Source: Roseimaritima multifibrata (GTDB lineage: Bacteria > Planctomycetota > Planctomycetia > Pirellulales > Pirellulaceae). Taken from it: a stretch of DNA of 64,000 nucleotides. The notes under the pieces are model-generated. The model was not told the DNA's origin. It did no database searches and worked only from the letters and a program-made list of their open reading frames with translations. Location: positions 2,976,001 to 3,040,000 of the forward strand of contig NZ_CP036262.1 of the NCBI RefSeq assembly GCF_007741495.1, written 5' to 3'. Both the position numbers and the translations under genes were made by a program. Positions 53,560 to 62,959 of this stretch are shown in pieces (the stretch's first letter is position 1; every line of letters starts with the position of its first letter).

Positions 53560-54160
53560 TAATTTTCCCGAGGCAAGCTGACGTATCGATTCCCGTTATT
53601 GGCGGGCAAATAGGCGCATGGTATTTTTGCCCGCGAATCACGCTAATCTACGCGAATGAAGGTATCCGTGATGGGCGTTCGATTCCAACACGATCCCAAT
53701 CAAGCCATTCATTTTTCGCTCAGGTAACCTGGCGCATCGATTCGCGAAATTCGCGTTATTAGCGGGCAAATTTGTGCATGGTGTTGTTGCCCGCGAATGA
53801 CGCTAATCTACGCGAATAAAAGGACTGGTGATGCGCGGTCGATGCCAACACGATCCCAAGCAAGCCATTCGGTTTGTCCGAGGCAACCTGGCGCAACTAT
53901 TCGCGAAATTCGCGTTATTAGCGGGCAAATATGCGCATGGTATTTTGCCCGCGAATCACGCTAATCTACGCGAATGAAAGTACCCGTGATGCGCGTTCGA
54001 TTCCAAGACGATCCCAATCAAGCCATTCATTTTTCGCTCAGGTAACCTGGCGCATCGATTCGCGTTATTCGCGGGCAAATTTGTGCATGGTGTTTTTGCC
54101 CGCGAATGACGCTAATCTACGCGAATGAAAGGTCCCGTGATGCGGGGGCGATTTGCACAT
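53560..54160. repeat. Four tandem ~160-bp palindromic repeat units
   Basis: Units are aligned by 'CGTTATTNGCGGGCAAA' at 53594, 53754, 53913 and 54063. Each has the mirrored 'TTTGCCCGCGAATNACG' about 45 bp later and continues with a common tail such as 'CGATCCCAATCAAGCC'. The palindrome arms are well conserved, the linkers less so. A fifth relative lies inside integron cassette 17 (24813-24918). No gene in 53516-54182. Confidence 0.9.
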
Positions 54161-54182
54161 GAGGGAAATTTTAATCCGTTTT

Positions 54183-54878
54183 TTATTTGACGCCGAAGAA
54201 TAGCCAATCGGTTTGTTCGTGATTGACCAGGGCGTTGAATGTTCGGATTGGTTCTACGTAAACGGAGTCGAACGATTGCTTTAATGCTTCGGAGAAAGGG
54301 CTGCTTTCATCGTAGGACCAGACGGCCAGGACGCCGCCGTCGGTTAAGTGTGCTTTGGCTTTGGCTAGGCCCTTCGCTGTATAAAATTCATGTTCGTCTT
54401 CGTCCAGTTGATCGCTTGGAGAATGATCGACGTCGATAACGATTAAATCGAATTCTTCCTTGGGATCGCTCTGCAGTCGTTGATAGATGTCGCCGGGGGT
54501 AAGTCGCAGGTGTGGGACGGCGTTCAATTCCTTTGATAAGGGAATCAGCCCTTCACGCAGCCAGTCAAGGACCTGCGGCAAATATTCGACAACCTCGACC
54601 GATGCAACGTTCGCATGTTGCAACAGTTCCCAGGCGGTGTATCCAAGACCGAAGCCGCCGACCAACGCTTTTAGGTTGCTGCCGCCGTGGATCTCGATGG
54701 AGCGATTCGAAATCGCTCGTTCCGAATCGGTGTTGTAACTGCTCATCAGGAATTCGTGGTTTAGGGTCACTTCCGTGACCACGGTCCCTGGGTCTGACAA
54801 CAGTTCGCGGCGACGAAGACATAGCGGCCCCAGCTTTGTTTCTTCGTATGCCAAGATTTCCAAGTTAGGTCGGCTCAT
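54183..54878 (-). CDS. Spermidine-synthase-like protein
   Basis: A 231-residue Rossmann-fold protein. 'LGPLCLRRRELLSDPGTVVT' and 'ALVGGFGLGYTAWELLQHAN' give the nucleotide-binding Gly-rich loop; 'VASVEVVEYLPQVLDWLREG' carries the acidic residue for the cofactor ribose; 'EFDLIVIDVDHSPSDQLDED' is at the position of the catalytic Asp region. This is the polyamine synthase/SAM methyltransferase family, but the true substrate is open. Two decades of similar bacterial proteins are annotated only as 'spermidine synthase-like'. Confidence 0.72.
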   Translation of the reverse strand: MSRPNLEILAYEETKLGPLCLRRRELLSDPGTVVTEVTLNHEFLMSSYNTDSERAISNRSIEIHGGSNLKALVGGFGLGYTAWELLQHANVASVEVVEYLPQVLDWLREGLIPLSKELNAVPHLRLTPGDIYQRLQSDPKEEFDLIVIDVDHSPSDQLDEDEHEFYTAKGLAKAKAHLTDGGVLAVWSYDESSPFSEALKQSFDSVYVEPIRTFNALVNHEQTDWLFFGVK

Positions 54879-55246
54879 AAGATCGATTCCTTGACATCTG
54901 GATAGAAGCTGACAATGGATTCAGCAATACCGTCAACAGACGTATCGATGGCGGGCAGAATTCGCGTTCAGCCTAGCAGAATCGTTCAGTGAGAACTTGA
55001 TTCTTTATGGTCTTGGCGGAACTGGATTGGGGTTGTTCCGATTCGTTCATGAAATAAGGTGGCGAGGTACTGTGCGACGGATTTGTCCGGAGCGACGGCG
55101 ATACAATCTACACGCACAGCGTTCTTCGCAGGTCTGTCGACCGCGGGGGACGTTTCGGGTTGAGTAGACTGTTTTCTGGTTAAATCTCCTTGTTTCATGC
55201 CGCCGATAATTCAATGCGACAAAATTTTAATTGTGTGGTTCATCTG
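54879..55246. other. Intergenic region
   Basis: Nothing recognisable; a 70-codon minus-strand frame at 54986-55198 has no supporting features. Confidence 0.4.
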
Positions 55247-57394
55247 ATGTCGATCGTTCGCTGTGCGATGTTTTTCCTAATCGGTAGTGGGTGCTTGATA
55301 CTTGCTGTGCCGCCCGCTGCCTATGCGAATGATGCGGCGTTGGAAGAATCGCCCGCGTTGGCTTTCTTTTCCGCGGTTGAAACCGATTCGTTTCGTCCCG
55401 GTAAAAGAATCTTTACGGATCGACCCTACACCTGTCCCGATATTCCCGAGGAACTGAAAGAGCTGATTTTCATCCGAACGGAGATTAATGGCTATCAGTT
55501 TGAATGTCTACGCGCAGGTGTTGTTTACGCGCTCACTCCAGCGGCCAGCCGCGAAAAGGCTGCTAGTCAAGAAGGCTATTTGTTAGAGCATGGATTTGAG
55601 CAGATTGACGACAACGAATTTCAGCTGTTTGGAAAGAATGCTATCGACAGGGTGACTGTGTATCGCAAGTCGTTGGCAGTGGGAGACCAGCTGGCGGTTG
55701 GTAAATGGGCAGTCTTGTTAGTTCCTCGCGGAAGTAAAATCACCCAGTGGAAGCCGCGTCCTTGGCAGGAAAATGATGGGGAGTTGTTGTACAACGGCAT
55801 CCGCCTGCCTCGCGTCTGGCCGCCAGCAAATCTGGGTGGGCAAGGGGACGATCCCCTGCCGGTTCCCTATCTGGATTACCCGCCGGCCGAATTACCGATT
55901 GATATTGGCCGTCAGTTGTTCGTCGATGATTTTCTGATCGATAGCACGACATTGCAGCGGACCTGGCACAAGGCCGTCAAATATGAGGGCAATCCCGTAT
56001 TAAAACCTGAGACCGAACTTGAATTGGGAACGAATAGCGGTCACGCTCCCATGGCGGCTCCGTTTAGTGGCGGCGTTTGGTATGACCCGACCGATCAGCT
56101 TTATAAAATGTGGTACTGTGCTGGCTGGTTTGACGGGACTGCCTATGCGGTCAGCGACGATGGGATTTCTTGGCGGCGACCCGTGTTGGATGTTCAGCCA
56201 GGGACCAATCGTGTTATCCCACCGAGCGGACAACGTGACTCGGCGGCGGTGGTTCTTGATCCTTTTGCGAAGGGACAAGAACCACGTTTTAAGATGCTTG
56301 TCTGGGGGCGACCGCAGGGAGGCAAATTGTTCACATCCGCCGACGGGATCGGATGGAGCGATCCTGTGGCGACCGGTCCAATGGGCGACCGGAGCACCAT
56401 TTTCTTTAACCCGTTTAGAAAGAAGTGGGTTTATAGCATCCGCTCTTCATGGCAAGCCCGGAGTCGCAACTACAGTGAGCATGAGGACTTTCTAGAAGGT
56501 GCTGCGGTTTCGAAACAAGTGAAATGGATGCGAGCAGATAACCTTGATCTTCCCGATACCCATTGGTTTTATGCTTTTCCGGATCGCGACCAGAAACCGC
56601 TCGACCCTCAATTGTACAACCTGGATGCGGTTGCCTATGAGTCTCTGATGCTTGGTGCATTTGAAATTTACCAAGGGCCTCCAAATTCGGACTGCGCGAA
56701 AGAAGGGGTACCGAAACTGACGGAGATTCACCTTGGTTTCAGCCGTGATGGATTTCATTGGCACCGGCCGACAGATCGTACGCCCTTTATCCCCGCCAGT
56801 CGGAAAGAAGGCAGTTGGGATCGTGGGTATTTGCAATCGAACGCCGCTGTTTGCGTGGTCGTGGGCGACGAATTGTGGTTTTACTATACAGGGTTTGCTG
56901 GAGATTCAGCACGTAAGGGACGTGAAGCCCGGGACAACGGGATGTATGCAAATGCCTCGACGGGGATCGCCAAGTTGCGGCGAGACGGGTTCGCCAGTAT
57001 GGATGCAGGGACCGACGGCGGAACACTGACCACAAAACAGGTTACGTTCAGCGGGAACCGGTTGTTTGTCAACGTTGATTGTCCTGAGGGGCGTCTTCGT
57101 GTCGATGTGCTGGATAAAAATGGCAAACCGATAGAAGGATTCTCCGCAGCGAATTGCCGTCCTCTGTCTGTCGACAGCACCTTGTCGGAAGTGACTTGGG
57201 AAGGAACCAAGGATCTATCCCGTTTGGCTGGCAGACCGGTCCGCTTCCGCTTTCATCTTCAGGACGGGCAGCTGTATTCCTTTTGGGTTTCCTCTGACGA
57301 AGATGGAGCCAGCAACGGATACGTCGCCGGTGGAGGACCAGGATTTGAGGGAGGTGTCAACGCCGGTGCAGATAGAAATGTGAGTGAACGTTGA
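55247..57394 (+). CDS. Large secreted protein with a GH32/GH43-like five-bladed propeller
   Basis: A 715-residue exported protein. ATG 55247 begins a signal peptide ('MSIVRCAMFFLIGSGCLILA', cleavage after 'AYA'); earlier in-frame starts exist at 55190 and 55214. Residues ~30-190 are an N-terminal beta-rich domain. The propeller part starts near 'IGRQLFVDDFLID' and includes 'NPVLKPETE', 'GGVWYDPTDQLYKMWYCAGW', 'YAVSDDGISWRRP' and 'GFSRDGFHWHRP'. The pattern is that of glycosidase-like families found in planctomycetes; the activity is unproved. A C-terminal beta-sandwich follows. Confidence 0.72.
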   Translation: MSIVRCAMFFLIGSGCLILAVPPAAYANDAALEESPALAFFSAVETDSFRPGKRIFTDRPYTCPDIPEELKELIFIRTEINGYQFECLRAGVVYALTPAASREKAASQEGYLLEHGFEQIDDNEFQLFGKNAIDRVTVYRKSLAVGDQLAVGKWAVLLVPRGSKITQWKPRPWQENDGELLYNGIRLPRVWPPANLGGQGDDPLPVPYLDYPPAELPIDIGRQLFVDDFLIDSTTLQRTWHKAVKYEGNPVLKPETELELGTNSGHAPMAAPFSGGVWYDPTDQLYKMWYCAGWFDGTAYAVSDDGISWRRPVLDVQPGTNRVIPPSGQRDSAAVVLDPFAKGQEPRFKMLVWGRPQGGKLFTSADGIGWSDPVATGPMGDRSTIFFNPFRKKWVYSIRSSWQARSRNYSEHEDFLEGAAVSKQVKWMRADNLDLPDTHWFYAFPDRDQKPLDPQLYNLDAVAYESLMLGAFEIYQGPPNSDCAKEGVPKLTEIHLGFSRDGFHWHRPTDRTPFIPASRKEGSWDRGYLQSNAAVCVVVGDELWFYYTGFAGDSARKGREARDNGMYANASTGIAKLRRDGFASMDAGTDGGTLTTKQVTFSGNRLFVNVDCPEGRLRVDVLDKNGKPIEGFSAANCRPLSVDSTLSEVTWEGTKDLSRLAGRPVRFRFHLQDGQLYSFWVSSDEDGASNGYVAGGGPGFEGGVNAGADRNVSER

Positions 57395-57778
57395 TTACCG
57401 CATCAGATGGTTGTGGGGATTTTGACTATCCCGAGGATCCTATTTCGGATGGGTATGTCCGTTAACCCGCACGGCTCTTAACCATCGTGACTTTGCGCGA
57501 ATTGCCCACCAACCATAGCTGGGGAATAAGGAGATCTTATTGCCGTTTTGTGCAGGATCTTGGTCCGTTCGATGCGTTCCGTTTGATCTTCGAAACGCTT
57601 TGTTTTCGGAGTAATGTTGGGGGCAATCGTCAGGCGATTCGATTTGCTGGTGGCCGATGGGCTTGGTATGATTTGTCAACGTTGATCGAATAGGTCGGCG
57701 AGCACGCGTTTCGAATGCGGCGAACCTTCGGCTATGAGGCTGTCCTACGACGACGGTCGATCGATCCACGAGGATTTC
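57395..57778. other. Intergenic region
   Basis: No gene, repeat or RNA recognised. Small frames on either strand lack ribosome-binding sites and family features. Confidence 0.4.
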
Positions 57779-58804
57779 ATGAGGTCAGCTCTTTTCATAT
57801 TGGTCTTTGTCGGCACTGTGCAGACTAGTTTTGCTGTGGATGCCGAGACGGCAGTACGTCGCGGGCTCAACCGCGTGCAACTTGCTGCGGTTAACTGGCA
57901 TTCGAACGAAGACTGCTTTTCCTGTCATCATCACACGCTTCCTATGTTGGTGTCTGTGGAAGCTGACGCCGTTGGGCTGGCGTTGGATAGGGACTGGATG
58001 GAGGAACAGGCGGACGCGACTCATGCTTATTTCGAACCACGCATCGACGACATGAATGTTGGGGCACACGTTCCCGGTGGTGCTGCCACGGTTGGTTACG
58101 GACTTTGGGCGTTGAGCTTGGACAAACGTCCCCCCGACGCGACAACTATGGCGATGGTCAGCTATCTGCTGCAGATTCAAGGCGTTGCACGACTGAAAGA
58201 CCGTCAAGGCGAAGAAAACAGAAAAGTGAGCCACGGACGTTGGATTGCATCGTGCCGCCGAGCGCCCATGCAAGCCTCGGTGGTCGCCGACACGGTGTTG
58301 GCGCTGATGGGGATCGAGCGTTACGCTTCGCAGGAACAGCGGGCCCGTGCGGCAAAAGCTCGTGCCGACGCCGACAGATGGTTAGATAGTGTTCCCCTTA
58401 CGAGTCAGCAAGATCGCCTTTGGCGGCTATGGGGACTGCATCACCTTGGCGGGGAAGAAACGTCGAAAGCACGGGTTCTAAAAGCGGTTTTGGCGGCGCA
58501 AAACAAAGATGGTGGTTGGGGCGAGACAAGTGAACTTCTGAGCGACACCTTTTCTACAGGGCAAACGATTTTCATGTTGTGCGACACTGGCACGGCGCTC
58601 GACGATCCAGCAATCACCAGCGGGCGGGACTTTTTGCTGCGGACTCAACAGACTGACGGATCATGGAAATTTGTGAGTCACGCAATACCCGCGCAGCAAT
58701 TCTTCGACAATGGTGACCCGCACGGTAAAAATCAGTTTATCTCTGTTGCCGCCACTGCATGGGCGACCTCTGCTCTTATCCAGTTGATGCCACAGCCCGA
58801 ATGA
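57779..58804 (+). CDS. Secreted prenyltransferase/squalene-cyclase-repeat protein with CxxCHH motif
   Basis: A 341-residue protein. GAGG at 57770-57773 precedes ATG 57779, which starts a signal peptide ('MRSALFILVFVGTVQTSFAV'). Residues ~30-45 contain 'DCFSCHHHTLPM', a cytochrome c-like CxxCH motif. The rest is alpha-helical with QW-type repeats ('LAAQNKDGGWGE', 'RTQQTDGSWKFVSH') of the terpenoid-cyclase/protein-prenyltransferase toroid fold. Similar planctomycete proteins are known only from genomes; whether haem is attached is not known. Confidence 0.75.
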   Translation: MRSALFILVFVGTVQTSFAVDAETAVRRGLNRVQLAAVNWHSNEDCFSCHHHTLPMLVSVEADAVGLALDRDWMEEQADATHAYFEPRIDDMNVGAHVPGGAATVGYGLWALSLDKRPPDATTMAMVSYLLQIQGVARLKDRQGEENRKVSHGRWIASCRRAPMQASVVADTVLALMGIERYASQEQRARAAKARADADRWLDSVPLTSQQDRLWRLWGLHHLGGEETSKARVLKAVLAAQNKDGGWGETSELLSDTFSTGQTIFMLCDTGTALDDPAITSGRDFLLRTQQTDGSWKFVSHAIPAQQFFDNGDPHGKNQFISVAATAWATSALIQLMPQPE

Positions 58805-59291
58805 CAAGCGCTGGAAACAGATGCCAAGGGAACCAGAGTATTGAATGGAGGATCGATTCAGTGGAGGACGCTCGCTCCTGGCTTAGATGCGGCTCTCCCA
58901 GGTGCTGAGAAATGGATGTTGCATCCTGTAGATCTGTGGCTATTCAGGAAAGCCAACTCTTTCCCAAAAAATAGTGAGTGAGAGGCCATGCTTTTCCATC
59001 TTATTGGCCGGCGCGTCGGGGAGGCCGGCTGATCCTGGCGGGATTGCGGATTCGCCGATCGTTGCTCGGCCCCCAACAGACCGGTATGTTGGTTGTGGGC
59101 AAGATCGAATCGCTTGACGCGTCTTTTGTCACTTCAAGGAGCCTTTGTGAGAACAATGGCTTGGGCTGGAGATTGGGCGTGAAGCAGATCGACCGTTTGC
59201 AAATCCTTCTCTCAATCGATAGAAATTTTGCTGTGTTGCGACTCGTTCAACCTCTTCTGGTACTCTTCGCTATCTGCACTGGAACCCTGGC
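58805..59291. other. Intergenic region
   Basis: No supported gene. 59009-59031 has two GCCGGC words that could close a small hairpin. Confidence 0.4.
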
Positions 59292-59747
59292 ATGAATGCT
59301 CAAACCGACGTCATACAGAAACAAAAACGAAGCTGGATATCTGCGATTTTGATTTCGGTTGTTCACTTACTAGCCTTCGGGATGCTCTACCTTGTACTTG
59401 TCCAGATAAATCAGTCGTTTCAGGAATACTACCGTTCTGCGGAAATCAACCTGACTCCCGAGTTTGGCAAGATCGCGATCATGTCGGATACCATTGCCGC
59501 ATTCACGCTGCTCGTTTTGTTTGCGATAGCTGTGGATATCTTTGTCGTTTTTAATCTCGCCTCAAAGCGTAGCAGGTGGACTTCGGGCTATTCGCATGCT
59601 GTATTGATTTGCATGGGCTTCGCTGGATTTTACTGGACTGCAAATAGTATTGGGCCAATGATTTCTAGCTTACCCGTAGTCGGCGACGTACCTGCCGCGG
59701 TTGCCGTGGACCCAGCTATCGACCAGGTTCTGAGCGATGAATCATGA
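59292..59747 (+). CDS. Unknown four-helix membrane protein
   Basis: A 151-residue protein from ATG 59292. Hydrophobic segments are 'AILISVVHLLAFGMLYLVLV', 'TIAAFTLLVLFAIAVDIFVV', 'HAVLICMGFAGFYW' and, less clearly, the stretch around 'MISSLPVVGDVPAAVAV'. No family is recognised. It is followed by a second unknown membrane protein on the same strand. Confidence 0.6.
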   Translation: MNAQTDVIQKQKRSWISAILISVVHLLAFGMLYLVLVQINQSFQEYYRSAEINLTPEFGKIAIMSDTIAAFTLLVLFAIAVDIFVVFNLASKRSRWTSGYSHAVLICMGFAGFYWTANSIGPMISSLPVVGDVPAAVAVDPAIDQVLSDES

Positions 59748-59839
59748 CATGGAGCGGAATACGATCCACTTCTGCGCCAGTGCCCTTCCTGACCTCGCAC
59801 GCTTGTTGAAATTGATCCGTAGAAAGGAAACTTTGTTCC

Positions 59840-60322
59840 ATGCGATCTGAGAATGGCTCTTCTGAGTCTTTGAACGTGGCTATAACCAAACAGCATCACC
59901 TTCGTTTTGGCGTGGCGTTTTATATTACCGCGGCCGTCGTTGCGATCGGCTCACTGGTTCTTTGTGCTCAGGCAGACCCTTTCTACGCGGGGCTTTCTTT
60001 CTTGCCGTTTTCGTTTGGACCGCTTGTGATCACCGCAGCGCTCTGCGTTGCCCTCCGTACGTTTTACGCGCAGCTCGTTCTGGCGATGAGTTCATTGGTG
60101 TATGCTGTCTGGTTCAGCTACGTCTTCGCACACACGTTTTATATTAATCCTGATCCGCAGTCGCCCATCGCTTTTGTTTTTTTGGGCATCTATGCTTCGC
60201 CGGTTCTAGCTGCTTTTTGGTTGGGCGCGATCCTCGTCTATTGCCTGACGAAAACGAAATCCGTGGACGAAAGATCGACCGACGAATCGATCCTTGAGAT
60301 CCGCGAAATCAAACCTTCCTGA
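59840..60322 (+). CDS. Unknown membrane protein
   Basis: A 160-residue protein from ATG 59840; GAAAGGAAA lies about 13-20 bp upstream. Four helices: 'VAFYITAAVVAIGSLVLCAQ', 'GLSFLPFSFGPLVITAALCV', 'LVLAMSSLVYAVWFSYVF' and 'IYASPVLAAFWLGAILVYCL'. The C-terminus is acidic. No family recognised. Confidence 0.6.
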   Translation: MRSENGSSESLNVAITKQHHLRFGVAFYITAAVVAIGSLVLCAQADPFYAGLSFLPFSFGPLVITAALCVALRTFYAQLVLAMSSLVYAVWFSYVFAHTFYINPDPQSPIAFVFLGIYASPVLAAFWLGAILVYCLTKTKSVDERSTDESILEIREIKPS

Positions 60323-60710
60323 AATAGAGGCGTTGCTTGCCATATCTGGCAAGCTCCGGTTGCACTGCATTGGTTATCGTCTGTAGACCGGCGGAAATTT
60401 GGAAACTAGGAAATTTTGGAAGCTAGGCAGAAACGGATTGCGAAGTTTGTTTCTATTCGAATCGATGGGACTCTCTGCCAGATTCTCTGCTGTTGAACAC
60501 GCTGCGCTGACGGTGGATGTGCTTTCAGGTAAAAAGGATTTCGGATTTCAGCTTTCGACAAAATCATTTGAATACTTGGTCGCAGAATTGATTAGATCGG
60601 TTCCGACCTAGCGTGTCGTACCAAGCGTCGACGGCGACATCCAAACAGGCATAGGGTCGCACTTTGCCTGCTGTCAAAGAGGAATCACCAACGAATCGCA
60701 GGCTAGAACT
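60323..60710. other. Intergenic region
   Basis: A 70-codon frame at 60399-60611 on the plus strand lacks a good start and is not called. Nothing else seen. Confidence 0.4.
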
Positions 60711-61070
60711 TTGATAAATCCCTATCGCCCAACAGATGGAATTGCGACAGCCCGTGGTCGATCGTTGGGGGGTTTTCGCCGAGTGTTGGCCGGATTACTG
60801 CTGCTGTGTGGAGCGATGATTGGATTGAGTGCGCTCGTGCGGTTCAGCCAATACGGTGGCTTCGCCACTTTGGGAACGATGTCGGCGAGAGAATGTGCGA
60901 TCGCCGGGCTTTGGCTGGCCACCCATCTCGTTGCTATTTTAAGCACGCTAATTGTCGCCTCTGGTATTTTGGTCCGAAGCAAACGATTGGTCTTGTTTGG
61001 CTTTTTTGCGTTCGGAGCCGTCTGTCTGTTTGCATGGAGTTGGCCGATGGATTTTCTTTGGTTCGGCTGA
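60711..61070 (+). CDS. Unknown membrane protein with 'NPYRPT' N-terminus
   Basis: A 119-residue protein from TTG 60711 ('MINPYRPTDG'), a motif that begins many short planctomycete membrane proteins. Three helices: 'VLAGLLLLCGAMIGLSALV', 'GLWLATHLVAILSTLIVAS' and 'LVLFGFFAFGAVCLFAWSW'. The TTG start is supported by the motif only; no Shine-Dalgarno is evident. Confidence 0.6.
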   Translation: MINPYRPTDGIATARGRSLGGFRRVLAGLLLLCGAMIGLSALVRFSQYGGFATLGTMSARECAIAGLWLATHLVAILSTLIVASGILVRSKRLVLFGFFAFGAVCLFAWSWPMDFLWFG

Positions 61071-61207
61071 CTCAGAAATGGTCTGCGTTGAACTCTAACG
61101 CCTGCAACGATCTTCGGAATATTTTCAATGACTTCAATGATTTCAAGGCTTCACGATGGGGGACATCTCTTGCGCCATGCTTGGCATCGCATTCGAGGTA
61201 CAAGGCA

Positions 61208-61459
61208 ATGCTGATGGTGGCCATTTTGTACTTGGGAATTATGTTTGTGTATGTCCCTTGGAACGAACGTCAGCGGCGACGCCGCCTGGAGAAACGGCGT
61301 GAGCGGTACGAGCGTTTGATGGCGTTGGGCGATGAAGAGGATCCCCTAGCGACGGTTCCTTCGGCTTCAAGTCCGCTCAGGTCGTCGACGCCAAAGGCTC
61401 GGCCCAAACCAGCGGATTCAGGGAATCCTTACCAGCCGCCCGATGATCAGGCGGAGTAA
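61208..61459 (+). CDS. Small membrane-anchored protein ending in 'NPYQPP'
   Basis: An 83-residue protein with one N-terminal helix ('MLMVAILYLGIMFVYVPW'), a strongly basic stretch ('ERQRRRRLEKRRERYERL') and a Pro/Ser-rich tail containing 'GNPYQPPDDQAE'. Composition and position suggest a real small anchor protein. Function unknown. Confidence 0.55.
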   Translation: MLMVAILYLGIMFVYVPWNERQRRRRLEKRRERYERLMALGDEEDPLATVPSASSPLRSSTPKARPKPADSGNPYQPPDDQAE

Positions 61460-61636
61460 CCGGGGCGATAGGGGGTGTGGTTTTTATCGGAAGCGGAGCG
61501 AAAGGCGGCAATTGCTAAATCGACTGCCCGGACGGCGATGGGGATTGTCCAACCAATCGATTTTTTGGGGAAATAGATTTCGATCGCTGTGGTCCAAATA
61601 AGCACGGGGCTTTTTAAAGCACGTGCGGGTGCGATG

Positions 61637-62959
61637 TTATCCTTCTTGGGGATAGATCAAAAATGCTTTTCGTCGTTGGATGAATTTTTCTAGGCCGTCC
61701 CAGTATCCGGCTTGTAGATCGTCGACACTTTTCCCCGCGATAATTCCGTCGTAGGTTGCTTTGTGATTTAGCAATCGGTTTAGCGATTTCGTTTCCCATT
61801 CTGTGGGGTAGTGGCGACGGAGATGGACGGCAACGGTCAGCCCGGTGCGTAAAGAATCGAATTGACTTTGATCGGTCACGATGATGCGTACGCCGCCGCA
61901 AATCTGAGCGGCATACTTGCTGGACTGGGGAGTAAACTGAAGGGGGACGAATCGCACTCCTGGTAATCCTTCCAGGTTCAATCCTGCTGCAAAGGTCAAT
62001 GGTTGAAGCCAAGGGGCTCCGATGATTTCAAACGGCGTGTCCGTGCCGCGTCCGACCGAAACGTTGGTTGTTTCGATCAGTCCGATTCCCGGGTAGAGGA
62101 GGGCCTGTGTCAAGTTCCGCATGTTCGGAGAAGGATTGATCCACAGAAGACCTGTGCTGTCATACATTTCGTCTCGCTGCCAGCTTTCAACGGGGACGAC
62201 GGTTAAGTCCAGGTCCAGATTCAAATCTTGTTTCAACATTTGGGCTAATTCGCCGACGGTCATCCCATGGCGGACCGGGATCGGATGGAAGCCGACAAAG
62301 GATTCGCTCCCCGCGTCCAGGATCGGACCTTGGACGCTGATTCCGTTGATTGGATTCGGGCGATCCAAGACGACAAATCGGATCTCCTGTTCGGCGGCCG
62401 CTTGCATCGCCAAACCCATCGTGGAGACATAGGTATAGAACCGGGCTCCGATGTCTTGGATATCAAAAACCAACGTATCGACATTTTGAAGGCTGTCAGG
62501 TGTTGGCTTGCGGGTTTTTCCGTACAAGCTGAAAATTGGTAACCCGGTTGTCGAATCCTGTTGATCATCGATCCGAGCTTGATCGAGGATTCCAGCAAAT
62601 CCATGTTCGGGGCTGAAGAGGGCGGTCAGATCGACTTCGGGGGCATCCTGCAAGATTTTTACCAAACTTTCACCGCGACGATTTACGCCCGTGTGATTGG
62701 TGATCAATCCGACACGTTGTCCCTTTAGTTGGACAAAACGGTCGCGTTGCAAAATATCCAGTCCCGTTAGGAGGGTGGAGGTAGGTGTTTCCAAGGGAGG
62801 GACTTGAGCGGACGCGGGTTCAGCCGGTTTGACTGTTTCTTGGCAAGTGGCGACCGTCGTTCCCATCCATAGCAGTAACACCGACACGGCGGTGCGTCCA
62901 GCCATTCGCGAGAAGCAGGAGGATTGCATTTCTATAATGGGAGAGTGCCAAAAAGTCAT
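61637..62959 (-). CDS. namZ: DUF1343 exo-beta-N-acetylmuramidase (NamZ-like), exported
   Basis: A 440-residue protein with an N-terminal signal sequence (about residues 20-40). The family pattern is complete: 'GLITNHTGVNRRGES', 'ALFSPEHGFAGILDQ', 'LPIFSLYGKTRKPTPDSLQN', 'VDTLVFDIQDIGARFYTYVS', 'VVLDRPNPINGISVQGP', 'WINPSPNMRNLTQALLYPGI' and 'GTDTPFEIIGAPWL'. NamZ proteins release MurNAc from the non-reducing end of peptidoglycan fragments. Its ATG overlaps the stop of the upstream symporter gene (ATGA), implying coupled synthesis with a transporter, which fits uptake of the released sugar. Confidence 0.88.
   Translation of the reverse strand: MTFWHSPIIEMQSSCFSRMAGRTAVSVLLLWMGTTVATCQETVKPAEPASAQVPPLETPTSTLLTGLDILQRDRFVQLKGQRVGLITNHTGVNRRGESLVKILQDAPEVDLTALFSPEHGFAGILDQARIDDQQDSTTGLPIFSLYGKTRKPTPDSLQNVDTLVFDIQDIGARFYTYVSTMGLAMQAAAEQEIRFVVLDRPNPINGISVQGPILDAGSESFVGFHPIPVRHGMTVGELAQMLKQDLNLDLDLTVVPVESWQRDEMYDSTGLLWINPSPNMRNLTQALLYPGIGLIETTNVSVGRGTDTPFEIIGAPWLQPLTFAAGLNLEGLPGVRFVPLQFTPQSSKYAAQICGGVRIIVTDQSQFDSLRTGLTVAVHLRRHYPTEWETKSLNRLLNHKATYDGIIAGKSVDDLQAGYWDGLEKFIQRRKAFLIYPQEG

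Noticed and set aside
53560-54160. Possible CRISPR or tandem gene array
   Set aside because: Units are ~160 bp, mostly repeat with no unique spacers, and encode nothing.
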